Shown here one piece after another: positions 1 through 8,026 of a stretch of DNA of 64,000 bases; the first letter of the stretch is position 1, and the number at the start of each line of letters is the position of its first letter. The notes under the pieces are model-generated. The model did no database searches. It was not told the DNA's origin and saw nothing but the letters and a program-made list of their open reading frames with translations. Location of the stretch: assembly GCF_947498805.1 (NCBI RefSeq), contig NZ_CANMLT010000003.1, positions 1 through 64,000 of the forward strand, given 5' to 3'. The translations under genes were made by a program, and so were the position numbers. This DNA is from an uncultured Tenacibaculum sp. (GTDB lineage: Bacteria > Bacteroidota > Bacteroidia > Flavobacteriales > Flavobacteriaceae).

Positions 1-72
1 CTCCTTAGCTCAGTTGGTTAGAGCATCTGACTGTTAATCAGAGGGTCCTTGGTTCGAGCCCAAGAGGGGGAG
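1..72 (+). tRNA. tRNA-Asn (GTT), first of two tandem copies, cut by window start
   Basis: The D arm, anticodon arm (loop CTGTTAA, anticodon GTT), variable loop and T arm (TTCGAGC loop) are complete. Only the first two bases of the acceptor stem lie outside the window. The sequence is identical to the copy at 142-215. The 3' CCA is not encoded. Confidence 0.95.
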
Positions 73-141
73 CAAAATAAACAAAGGCAACGTGGAAGCC
101 GATAATTTCCACAACATACATATATTGTTCTACATGAACAT

Positions 142-215
142 TCCTCCTTAGCTCAGTTGGTTAGAGCATCTGACTGTTAATCAGAGGGTCCTTGGTTCGA
201 GCCCAAGAGGGGGAG
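142..215 (+). tRNA. tRNA-Asn (GTT), second tandem copy
   Basis: The full cloverleaf can be drawn: acceptor TCCTCCT pairs with AGGGGGA (one G-T pair), D stem GCTC/GAGC, anticodon stem TCTGA/TCAGA with loop CTGTTAA, T stem CTTGG/CCAAG. The discriminator base is G and CCA is not encoded. The copy is offset from the first by exactly 143 bases with a 69-base spacer, so the two are probably co-transcribed. A terminator follows at once. Confidence 0.97.
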
Positions 216-216
216 C

Positions 217-256
217 AAAAAAAGTCTAACTTGTACTAGTTAGACTTTTTTGTTTT
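217..256. terminator. Bidirectional terminator between tRNA-Asn and the eCIS operon
   Basis: An A-run leads into GTCTAAC, an 8-base loop, and GTTAGAC followed by a T-run. With the flanking A/T runs the stem is about 12 bp. It can end the tRNA transcript on the plus strand and the long eCIS operon on the minus strand, whose last stop codon is at 256-258. Confidence 0.85.
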
Positions 257-1080
257 TATGATGTAATGACACTTCCTATTATTTGATCTAAATTGGTTTC
301 TTCTTCAAAATCATGCAACCAAGTTGATGTTTCTTCATGATCTAAAAAACTGTTGAGTGCTTCTCGTACCGAAATTCTATTTTCTTGTGGTAATGCTTCT
401 ATGACGTCTGTTAAATTACTTAGTAAATGTATTGGAGATGTTTTTTCTTCATATAACTTAAAAGCTACTTTACCTGTAATATCTAAAAATTGTAAATAGT
501 TTGCTTTGGTTGTTATGGGGGTACTGATTCCTAATCTTCCAAAAACTTCTTTTACTGCTCCCGAGGTTTGTCGTCCCCATAAACCATCTATCAAAATTTC
601 TTCATTGTAAATATATTTTAGAGCTAATTGCACATACAACGTTTCAGATTTTGATGTTTGATTAAAGTCAACCGGAACACTAGTATCTACATGCCAATGG
701 TCTTTATGATTAGGGTAATAATAGTTTAATACTATTCCGAAGTGTTTTCTTAAAAAAGACTCTATTCCTAAATACAGTTCTTTCTGATGAATAAAATTCA
801 ATGTAACCAAGGTTTCTTCCTGCCAAAAAATTGCATCTAAATCAAATGCTTTTCCATGCTTATGTTGCCCAGGTTTATTTACAAAAATACCTGCCGTTGT
901 AATCAGCTCTGGAATTCCTAACGGACAGTGTTCAAATATTTCTTGTAAGGCATTTTCTAATATCCTTAAAAAACTTTCTTCTATTAAAAACTCTCTTTGC
1001 TCTCCTCTTGTTCCATAAGGATGATTGGTTAACCGTGCATAATGTAAAGGGATTCCATTGATATGATCTATTTTTTTCAT
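256..1080 (-). CDS. Extensin-like / M15-type peptidoglycan peptidase with PG-binding domain
   Basis: A 274-aa protein without an obvious signal peptide. Residues about 55-135 carry the M15/extensin-like zinc signature: H73-x2-G76-x-A78-x-D80 and, later, D127-H-W-H130 with D132. This fits a DD- or LD-cleaving peptidoglycan peptidase. Residues about 145-185 (LYVQLALKYI... LWGRQTSGAVKEVF) look like a peptidoglycan_binding_1 domain. It is the last gene of the eCIS operon, 25 nt after the AAA+ gene. The placement suggests wall cutting for particle release or during target entry; that role is inference. The lack of a signal peptide suggests it reaches the wall by lysis or on the particle. Confidence 0.75.
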   Translation of the reverse strand: MKKIDHINGIPLHYARLTNHPYGTRGEQREFLIEESFLRILENALQEIFEHCPLGIPELITTAGIFVNKPGQHKHGKAFDLDAIFWQEETLVTLNFIHQKELYLGIESFLRKHFGIVLNYYYPNHKDHWHVDTSVPVDFNQTSKSETLYVQLALKYIYNEEILIDGLWGRQTSGAVKEVFGRLGISTPITTKANYLQFLDITGKVAFKLYEEKTSPIHLLSNLTDVIEALPQENRISVREALNSFLDHEETSTWLHDFEEETNLDQIIGSVITS

Positions 1081-1105
1081 TGTTTCATTTTTTTTGATTG
1101 CTTAC

Positions 1106-2455
1106 CTATATGACAATATTGATTGATTTACCTTCTTTTGCATATTCTCTTTTTACACCTTCTAAAAGGTACTTTCTTTGAATTTCTTCCTTTTTATTAG
1201 CTATTGTTTTTAAACAGGCATATTGAATGATGTTTACAATATTTGCTCCCGTAATGCTATATTTCTTTGCTAATTCTTCTATGGAAATTGACGCTTCTAA
1301 AGAAATATTGTTCGGTAAATTCTTTTCCCATAAGGCTACACGCTCCTCATAATTTGGTGTTTCAAATTCTATGATATTGTGAAAGCGACGTGTAAATGCG
1401 GCATCTATATTGTTTTTAAAGTTTGATGCTAAAATGATGAGCCCGGGATGCGCTTCTATTCTTTGTAATAAATAAGATACTTCTTGATTTGCGTATTTAT
1501 CATGAGCATCTCTAACATTTGTTCGTTTTCCAAAAATTGAATCTGCTTCATCAAAGAATAAAATCCAATCTTGGTTAATCGATTTATCAAATAGTTTAGA
1601 AAGATTTTTTTCGGTTTCTCCGATATATTTTGAAACTACCATAGATAAATCAACTCGATACACATCTTTTCCCGTATGCTTTCCTAATAAGCTTGCTGTT
1701 AAAGTTTTTCCCGTTCCTGGCGCGCCACAAAACAATACTCTATATCCTGGTTTTATCTTGTTTTCCATTCCCCAATCATTCATCAACACCATATGATAGT
1801 CCAACCAGTTTTCTATTTCTCGTACCTCCTCTAAGGTTTTTGTACTAAGTACTAAATCATCCCAATCCAATCCAGTTGAAATAAGACTTGCCGGAAAATC
1901 TTGACTTAGTTGTGGTTTTAATTCTTTACCTGTTAAAAACAAATGTGTGTGCTCTTCACTTAAAATTAATTTCCCACTTAAAAAGGGTTCTCCTTTGGGT
2001 ACTTTTTCTAAGGATATGATTCCTTTTTTAAACAAAATACTTTTATATAGTAGAAATTCTGTTAAATAGGTTCTGTATTCTATGTCTTTTCCAGCTAAAA
2101 TATACAGCGCTGTCTCTCCTGTAGGAATAACACCCCTATGGTTCTTTCCTTTTACTCCTCCAAACTCTGGAAAATCTCCTCCATGAGGTAAGAAATCAGA
2201 TAAAATATCATTTACAAAACTCGGAGAAACATGTGGTAGCAATGCCAACATTAAAACGACTATTTCATCTGGAGAAAATTGATTTTCATAAATAAACTGT
2301 GATAGTGCCGAATTATCTAATTGAAATTTAAATTCTTTATCTTGAATTGGTTCTTCACTTAAATCAGACTTTAACCTCAACCTAATTCGATGTTCTAAAT
2401 AGTTGTAAAAACTTGTTTCTATGATTGTTTCAATTGTATGATTGTTTACTTGCAT
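1106..2455 (-). CDS. eCIS AAA+ ATPase (Afp15-like)
   Basis: A 449-aa protein with a poorly conserved N-terminal half (1-200) and a C-terminal AAA+ module. Visible elements are Walker A GAPGTGKT at 244-251, Walker B ILFFDEAD at 298-305, sensor 1 ASN at 343-345 and tandem arginine fingers at 356-357. Nearly every Afp/PVC-type cluster has one such ATPase (Afp15/Pvc15), thought to assist assembly or cargo handling of the particle rather than to recycle a sheath as ClpV does. The gene follows the giant effector gene by 6 nt, consistent with a link to cargo loading. Confidence 0.88.
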   Translation of the reverse strand: MQVNNHTIETIIETSFYNYLEHRIRLRLKSDLSEEPIQDKEFKFQLDNSALSQFIYENQFSPDEIVVLMLALLPHVSPSFVNDILSDFLPHGGDFPEFGGVKGKNHRGVIPTGETALYILAGKDIEYRTYLTEFLLYKSILFKKGIISLEKVPKGEPFLSGKLILSEEHTHLFLTGKELKPQLSQDFPASLISTGLDWDDLVLSTKTLEEVREIENWLDYHMVLMNDWGMENKIKPGYRVLFCGAPGTGKTLTASLLGKHTGKDVYRVDLSMVVSKYIGETEKNLSKLFDKSINQDWILFFDEADSIFGKRTNVRDAHDKYANQEVSYLLQRIEAHPGLIILASNFKNNIDAAFTRRFHNIIEFETPNYEERVALWEKNLPNNISLEASISIEELAKKYSITGANIVNIIQYACLKTIANKKEEIQRKYLLEGVKREYAKEGKSINIVI

Positions 2456-2461
2456 AACCTG

Positions 2462-5400
2462 TTATTTTTTTGCCAAGAATTTTTTCTTTGTTTCTTCAAA
2501 ACCTGCATCTGGTCCAACGGTAATTGATTTATCTGGTTGTACCTTAGTTGTTGGTTTGTTAGCTCTATCGTCGTCTTTTAACTCTGTTTTCACACCATCG
2601 GCAAACTCTTTACCTAAACCTGAAGATTTATAATTGATACTTAAAAACTTTGCTGGTACTTGTTTTAAATCCTTGTTTACTGCCGATTGAAGCGTGCTAA
2701 TTAGCTTATCTTTTGCTCCCTGCATTGCTTTGTTTTTCACAAACTTTACTGTTTTTGGATTATCCTTTTTAAACTCTGTTTCTAACATCTTTTTTAGGTT
2801 TTGTGGAGTTGCATCGTCATCAGTTAAAGTGGCCGTAGCTGTTAGGTTATAATTTTCATCACTCTTCTTAAAGTGTGCAGCCATTTGATTCTCCACATTT
2901 AACATATCTTTTCTATTATAGTTTGCTGATGATGGGTGAATGTTTAATGCTGAGTTTTTTCCCGAACCTCCAAATTGATCTCCTATAATATGTGCATTAT
3001 CAAATACGCTTGCACTATCTGTTTTTCCTCTTCCTATTCCTGATTTTTTATTAGAAAGATTTTTCCCTTCTACTTTACGTATTTGTCTTTTATCTTTAAT
3101 ATCTCCTGCCACTTCTTCATAACTAATTTCGATTTCAAATCGTGGTCCTGGTTTCCCATCAGAGGTTAAGGTATCGTAACCCGCATGGTATTTTCCTTTT
3201 GTATCACTCTTGAGTTCTATTTCTTTTGGCACAAAATTATCATGTGGAGCAATGTATTTCTTCTCTGCTCCTTCAACTAGTTTTCCACCATCTCCAGTAC
3301 TTCCATCAACAGGTGTTATTGAAATTGTTTTGAGCCCTTTTACTGCTTTAACTCTTCCTATTTTAATTTCATCTAACTTTTCTGCGCTTTCTTTATTTAC
3401 TTTTTTCTGAATAATCTTATAGGCAGTTTTTTCTTTTTTATCTCCTTCTAGTTTATATTTATTTGAAGGGCTATCTGGACTAATTAACTTCCAGAAAGTT
3501 TTAGACACCGTTCCGTCTTTGTTCACCACTTTTTTGTTTAACCAACTTAGCATTTTTGGTTTTTGCGACATGGTAGCTTCTTCCGCATTTCCTCCTTGAG
3601 CACTTCCAGAATCCGTAGCGTTATTAGGTGCAATTTTAATTTTAAAATCTACATCATTATCTTCTTTATCCTTCGCCAAAGGAGTTACCGTAACATCAAT
3701 ATTGATTCCTTTTTTTAATTGAGGTTGATATTTGTTTTCAAAAGCTTTTGCTTCTTTTTTCTTTCGCTTATGAAAAACTTCAAAACTCTCATCTTTCTTC
3801 GCTTTAACGCTCAATTTCTTTTTAATATCTCCTGCGATCTTTTTATGCTTGGCCTTGTCTTTTGCGGTTAGTTTCGCTGGCTTCTGGTTCTTATTATCAT
3901 CCTTGATCTTTTTAGCTTGTCCTTTTTTAGGCTTTTTCTTTCCTAATATTTTATTGAACATCTTCTTCCCTTTAAAGATGATCTTCTTAATAGCCTTATC
4001 TATCTTTTTACGAACTTTTTTAATGATTTTTTGAATCTTCCCTGTTAAACCTGTTACTCCTACCAATGCTGCTAGAAAACTGATTAATACCGGAATCGCT
4101 TTAGCCAATGCTGTCTCTATTCCTTTAGCCACCGCTTTTACATTTCCAGCTGCCAAAGCTTTGATGCTATCTATAAAGGCTGTTACCAATTCAAAAATTT
4201 GCGCAGCCCTTTCTACAAAAAACTTTACAATATCAATGATCATCATTGCGGCTTTTACAAAAGCTCCTGCCGGACTCAGTAGTCCCATAATCCATTTAAT
4301 TCCGGCCTCTACAACTTTAGTAATAATCATATCTCGAATAGCATCCATAACCATTTCTTTTAGGTTATTGAATTGCTCCTTGATATATTCCCAAAGCCCC
4401 ATTACTCCATCTTTTTTAACAATTTGGAATATTTCCACTGCCTTTTCCATCCCCGCTACTACAGGCTCTCCTAAATATTTTACGGCTTTTTCTCTAAAAT
4501 AATCCCAGGTAAGTCCTAACATTTGGGTTACTAAACTGAAAATCCCTGATAAACTGAACAAATTGTCTGGTAATGTGATTCCTACATTTCCTAAAGAACC
4601 TGTTAACCATTCTATCAATCCTTTGATCATGTGTTTTTTGATATTGTTTCCAAAATCGACAAAACCTTGTTTTATTCCACTAATTAGATTACTTAAGAAA
4701 CCGATAGGGTCTGAAATAATTGCTCCTATAGCACTTGTAGCCGCTGCTAAAAGGTTGAGTAGTAAATCTTTTATTTTTAAGATGGTTTTTATGACTCCTG
4801 CCAATGCATTCAAAGCAGCACCAATCCACCCTGCACTAACACTTTCTTTTATTTCATCAAATTTTTCTTGTAGAGAATCTACATTTTCCTTGTAAGATTG
4901 TGCTAAGTCTGACGCTAATTCTTCTTGCTTTTCATACACAGTATCTTCTAAATCGGCATACTGATCGTTAAAATCACTAAAAGCATCTTCTGCTAATTTC
5001 TTTTGTGATTCATCTAAACTATCAAACTTTTCTTTTGATTTTTTCTTTCCTTCAGCAATTGCATCTAGGGCGCCATTTAATCCATCAGCAATAATGATAG
5101 ATATATCATCTAAAACGGTATTCATTTTAGCAATGAATTTGTTCTTTTCTACTCTAAATAATTTATCAATAGCTTCGGTATCTTCTCCAAAAATCCAATC
5201 GTCAATTACGGTCCATCCGTAAATTTCTCCCAATCCGTCCTCTACATTTTTCTCAAATGTTTTTTGAGCGCTTTCTGCTTCTTCACTAAACTTTTTATCT
5301 ACATCTTCTGATAATTTTTCTAAACTCTCGGTTACTGTTTTTTTAGTTGCTTCATAAATAGCCTCAAACTCTGCATAAATTTTCTCCTGCTCTGTTTTAT

Positions 5401-6736
5401 CATTTGTTTTATTGGTCGTCTGATTTGCCAGTACATCATTCTCCGATAAAACCTTTGCTGCTTGCATTTGATCTAGCCCTTCTTGACTATTGGTAGCTGC
5501 AACTTTCTTTGCTACTCCTAATTGTGCTTGTTCTTTTTTACGATACTTAACCGGAGCTAATTTTGCTTCTGTTTGCGCAGTGTTTTTTTCTTCTAAAGCT
5601 CCTGTAAATTTTGGTTCATTAGATTTTGCTAATTGCTCATCGGTTACTTCATTTTCAGTCATGTAATCATCTAAGGACTGACTCTCTTTTTCCATAGAGA
5701 TTTCTTCTGAAGTTTTTGGCTTTGGAATTGCCGCTTTGGCGTCTAATGGTTTCGGTTTTTTTCCAGGATCTGCTGTTGGTAAAGGTTTTGCTTCTAAAGT
5801 TGGTTGTCCACTTGCTGGAGCAGGTTTATCTGCCTCACTTTTCATTGGCCCAGCTAGTTTATCACTTTCAGAAGTTACTTGACCAGATATGTTTTCTTTA
5901 ATCCCTTCAATAGGTTTATCTTCTCTAAACTCTTGTGCTTCGTCTGAATTTTTTGGTAAGTTTTTTTCTAAATCTTCTAAATTTTTCTCTAGAAGTTTTT
6001 TGAAGGATTCTGGTGTAAAAGGCTCTCGTTCTTTTTCCTTTTCTGAAGTTTCAGACATCGAAGCCTCATGGGCTTGTTGGTCATTTTTTTTAGCCTGCGT
6101 TTCTGGGGCAGCATGCCCTGCTTCCTTTTGCTCTGAAACTTTGGCATCTGGATCTGGGTGCTGTGACTTTTCTTCTTTTACCGCTTCGGTTTTTTTTATT
6201 TGTTTTTTAAATGCAGGATCATCTTCTGGTTTCGTAGGTGCTTTTGGTATTTTTTTCTCCGCAGCTTCTATCTTTTCTTTTGGTTCTTTCTTAGCACCTT
6301 CCTCCTCTTTTCCTTTCTTCTTATCAGCAGGTGCTCCTTTTACTGGAGTTGGTTTTGTTGCAGCAACATTTTGCCCTCCTTCACCCTTTGCAAGGGTTTT
6401 AGCTCCTTCTAGTTGTATTTTTTTTGCTCCTTTGGTTTCTCCTTTCTTTTTACCTAATGCATCCTTTACTATTTCTTCCTTTCCTACTTCTTTTTTATCC
6501 TTTTCTTTCCCAACTGTATCTACCGCTTTTTTAATGGTATCATTCTTCGGAGAAAAAAAGGATGATTGTTCTTTCTGAGAAGTTTTCTCTGTATTTTTTG
6601 AAAACTCTTTTGAAGCCTCTTCCTTTTTCTTCTCTGGCTTTACCACCTTCATTTCTGGTTGAATAAAAGCGCCTTTGCTCTTGTTTTTAAGAGCTGTATT
6701 AGAAGGTTGTGCAGTATTTTTTTTAGCAGTAAACAT
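2462..6736 (-). CDS. Giant eCIS cargo candidate: disordered N-terminus, hydrophobic translocation-like region, C-terminal nuclease-like domain
   Basis: A 1424-aa protein. Residues 1-450 are low-complexity (Lys, Glu, Ala, Pro) and look disordered; near the start is FIQPEMKVV (24-32), similar to the FFQPKLTMG of the neighbouring DUF4157 protein. Residues 450-632 are acidic, helical and coiled-coil-like. Residues about 633-898 are a long run of amphipathic and hydrophobic helices ending in VGVTGLTGK and a very basic stretch (900-1000). The C-terminus carries N-A-H1249-IIGDQFGG, then N1265 and N1272/N1274, resembling the His-centred core of DNA/RNA non-specific endonucleases (Endonuclease_NS type). 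By analogy with nuclease cargo of other eCIS (for example Pne1 of MACs), it is probably an injected toxin. No immunity gene is evident next to it, as expected if targets are eukaryotic. Function is inferred. Confidence 0.72.
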   Translation of the reverse strand: MFTAKKNTAQPSNTALKNKSKGAFIQPEMKVVKPEKKKEEASKEFSKNTEKTSQKEQSSFFSPKNDTIKKAVDTVGKEKDKKEVGKEEIVKDALGKKKGETKGAKKIQLEGAKTLAKGEGGQNVAATKPTPVKGAPADKKKGKEEEGAKKEPKEKIEAAEKKIPKAPTKPEDDPAFKKQIKKTEAVKEEKSQHPDPDAKVSEQKEAGHAAPETQAKKNDQQAHEASMSETSEKEKEREPFTPESFKKLLEKNLEDLEKNLPKNSDEAQEFREDKPIEGIKENISGQVTSESDKLAGPMKSEADKPAPASGQPTLEAKPLPTADPGKKPKPLDAKAAIPKPKTSEEISMEKESQSLDDYMTENEVTDEQLAKSNEPKFTGALEEKNTAQTEAKLAPVKYRKKEQAQLGVAKKVAATNSQEGLDQMQAAKVLSENDVLANQTTNKTNDKTEQEKIYAEFEAIYEATKKTVTESLEKLSEDVDKKFSEEAESAQKTFEKNVEDGLGEIYGWTVIDDWIFGEDTEAIDKLFRVEKNKFIAKMNTVLDDISIIIADGLNGALDAIAEGKKKSKEKFDSLDESQKKLAEDAFSDFNDQYADLEDTVYEKQEELASDLAQSYKENVDSLQEKFDEIKESVSAGWIGAALNALAGVIKTILKIKDLLLNLLAAATSAIGAIISDPIGFLSNLISGIKQGFVDFGNNIKKHMIKGLIEWLTGSLGNVGITLPDNLFSLSGIFSLVTQMLGLTWDYFREKAVKYLGEPVVAGMEKAVEIFQIVKKDGVMGLWEYIKEQFNNLKEMVMDAIRDMIITKVVEAGIKWIMGLLSPAGAFVKAAMMIIDIVKFFVERAAQIFELVTAFIDSIKALAAGNVKAVAKGIETALAKAIPVLISFLAALVGVTGLTGKIQKIIKKVRKKIDKAIKKIIFKGKKMFNKILGKKKPKKGQAKKIKDDNKNQKPAKLTAKDKAKHKKIAGDIKKKLSVKAKKDESFEVFHKRKKKEAKAFENKYQPQLKKGINIDVTVTPLAKDKEDNDVDFKIKIAPNNATDSGSAQGGNAEEATMSQKPKMLSWLNKKVVNKDGTVSKTFWKLISPDSPSNKYKLEGDKKEKTAYKIIQKKVNKESAEKLDEIKIGRVKAVKGLKTISITPVDGSTGDGGKLVEGAEKKYIAPHDNFVPKEIELKSDTKGKYHAGYDTLTSDGKPGPRFEIEISYEEVAGDIKDKRQIRKVEGKNLSNKKSGIGRGKTDSASVFDNAHIIGDQFGGSGKNSALNIHPSSANYNRKDMLNVENQMAAHFKKSDENYNLTATATLTDDDATPQNLKKMLETEFKKDNPKTVKFVKNKAMQGAKDKLISTLQSAVNKDLKQVPAKFLSINYKSSGLGKEFADGVKTELKDDDRANKPTTKVQPDKSITVGPDAGFEETKKKFLAKK

Positions 6737-6742
6737 AGCCGA

Positions 6743-6883
6743 TTATTCTATTTGAAATTCTTTTTTCTTCCCTCCTAAAACACCAGTATTAAATAACATC
6801 ATAATAATGCTAACTAAAGCGTCTATATATTCTGTTATAGCTACTGTAGTTGAATACTTTGTTTTAGTTTTATCTTCCGCCAT
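6743..6883 (-). CDS. 46-aa hydrophobic miniprotein between the two cargo genes
   Basis: ATG at 6883 opens a 46-codon frame with a Lys/Thr-rich start, one hydrophobic segment (residues about 20-38, including LVSIIMMLFNTGVLGG) and a basic tail. It fills the space between the DUF4157 gene (10 nt upstream) and the giant effector (6 nt downstream), spacing typical of this operon, which argues that it is real. I do not recognise the family. It could be a membrane peptide or a cargo adaptor. Confidence 0.5.
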   Translation of the reverse strand: MAEDKTKTKYSTTVAITEYIDALVSIIMMLFNTGVLGGKKKEFQIE

Positions 6884-6893
6884 TGTTAATTAA

Positions 6894-8009
6894 TTAGGTT
6901 CTTACCCTTACATCTCCTTGCAGGATACAATTGTGATTTGTACTTTCTACATTAAAGGTTAAAAAGTAGGTTCCGTTTGACAATCCTGTCCATGTTTTAC
7001 GAGTAGGTCTTCGTACTGAAAAACGTTTTAATCCATGATCTGAATCGTATAAGGTTCCTACCTCCATTAATCCTATTTTGTAATCTGCATTTCCGCAGTG
7101 TGTGGCTCCTCTATCCCATTGTGCATTACAAAACACTGCTACACTTCCGTTGGTTACTTCAAACCTTCTCGATTCAAAATACTGATGTCTCATTGTGATG
7201 GTACTGTCAAAACCTCCTGATGCACTTGCTTGTTTTTGAATCATTCCTGTTTGTTGAATGGTATGAGTCAACTCATGAGCTAACAAAGTTTTTCCTTCTT
7301 TCGAATTTGGATTGTACTTTCCTTTATTAAAATAAATATCATTTCCATGAGTAAAGGCTTGTGCTCCTATACCAGCGCTCATGTGAGCTGCTTCTGAATC
7401 GTTGTGAATTCTTACTCTAGAGAAATCGGCTCCAAATCCGCTCTCCATTTCCGCACTTGTTTGAGTATCCATTTGCTGCCCTCCATTTCCTCTTCGCAGC
7501 CTTCCTTCTAAAAAACTACTTGAGCTTTTTTTATTGTTAGAGTTTTCCTTTGCTTGTAATGATTCTTCCTCTTCTTCTTTTTGTTGCACAGCTTCTTCTT
7601 CCTCCATTTTCTGTACTTTTTTCTCCTCCTTACAATCACCACATTTCTTTGATTGCACAGCCTCTTCCTCTTCCATCGCTTGTACTGCTTCCTCTTCTTC
7701 CATTTTTTGAACAGGTTGTTCTTCTTCCTGTGCTTTTTGTTGCACTTCTTCTTCAGCACCTTCTTTCTTTTGTACAAATGGTGTTATTTCAGACGCCAAT
7801 GGTTTTTGCTGAACTTCTTCCTCTCCTTTCTTTTGCAACAAACCTGTATCCCCTTTTTTATTCACCACTTTATCAGCCATCTTATCGGCTTCAACTTCAT
7901 ATTTATCTCCGCTTTTCCCCATAGTTAGCTTCGGCTGAAAAAACATATTTTTATCTTCCTTAGCCTTATTGGGTATCTGTGTTTTTGGTTTCTTATCTCT
8001 AATAAACAT
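6894..8009 (-). CDS. DUF4157 (eCIS core domain) putative zinc metallopeptidase, probable cargo
   Basis: A 371-aa protein. Residues 22-50 carry the usual start of eCIS-associated DUF4157 proteins (FFQPKLTMG, then DKYEVEADKMAD). Residues 60-155 are a Gln/Glu linker with repeats of the type KMEEEEAVQ (102-110, 111-119, 133-141) and a CGDC pair at 123-126. The DUF4157 domain spans about 165-260 with H245-E-L-T-H249, the zincin HExxH motif. The last 100 residues (about 270-371) are rich in predicted beta strands with four cysteines and match nothing I know. DUF4157 proteins are strongly linked to eCIS loci as cargo or cargo-associated proteins. No signal peptide is seen. The gene follows the tape-measure gene by 17 nt. 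Confidence 0.85.
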   Translation of the reverse strand: MFIRDKKPKTQIPNKAKEDKNMFFQPKLTMGKSGDKYEVEADKMADKVVNKKGDTGLLQKKGEEEVQQKPLASEITPFVQKKEGAEEEVQQKAQEEEQPVQKMEEEEAVQAMEEEEAVQSKKCGDCKEEKKVQKMEEEEAVQQKEEEEESLQAKENSNNKKSSSSFLEGRLRRGNGGQQMDTQTSAEMESGFGADFSRVRIHNDSEAAHMSAGIGAQAFTHGNDIYFNKGKYNPNSKEGKTLLAHELTHTIQQTGMIQKQASASGGFDSTITMRHQYFESRRFEVTNGSVAVFCNAQWDRGATHCGNADYKIGLMEVGTLYDSDHGLKRFSVRRPTRKTWTGLSNGTYFLTFNVESTNHNCILQGDVRVRT

Positions 8010-8026
8010 GTTTCTTCATTTTTTTC

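Noticed and set aside
5889..6578. 229-aa plus-strand open frame opposite the giant effector gene
   Set aside because: It is the complement of a Lys/Glu/Ala-rich low-complexity region, which yields long Ser/Phe-rich antisense frames; no start signal or family resemblance.
7600..7770. Short tandem repeats that could suggest a CRISPR-like array
   Set aside because: They are coding repeats (KMEEEEAVQ units) in frame in the DUF4157 gene, of unequal spacing and without unique spacers. No CRISPR array or cas gene is in the window.
7508..7777. Short frames on both strands around the EEEE repeats (89 to 124 aa)
   Set aside because: Shadows of the GAA/CAA-rich repeat linker of the DUF4157 gene.
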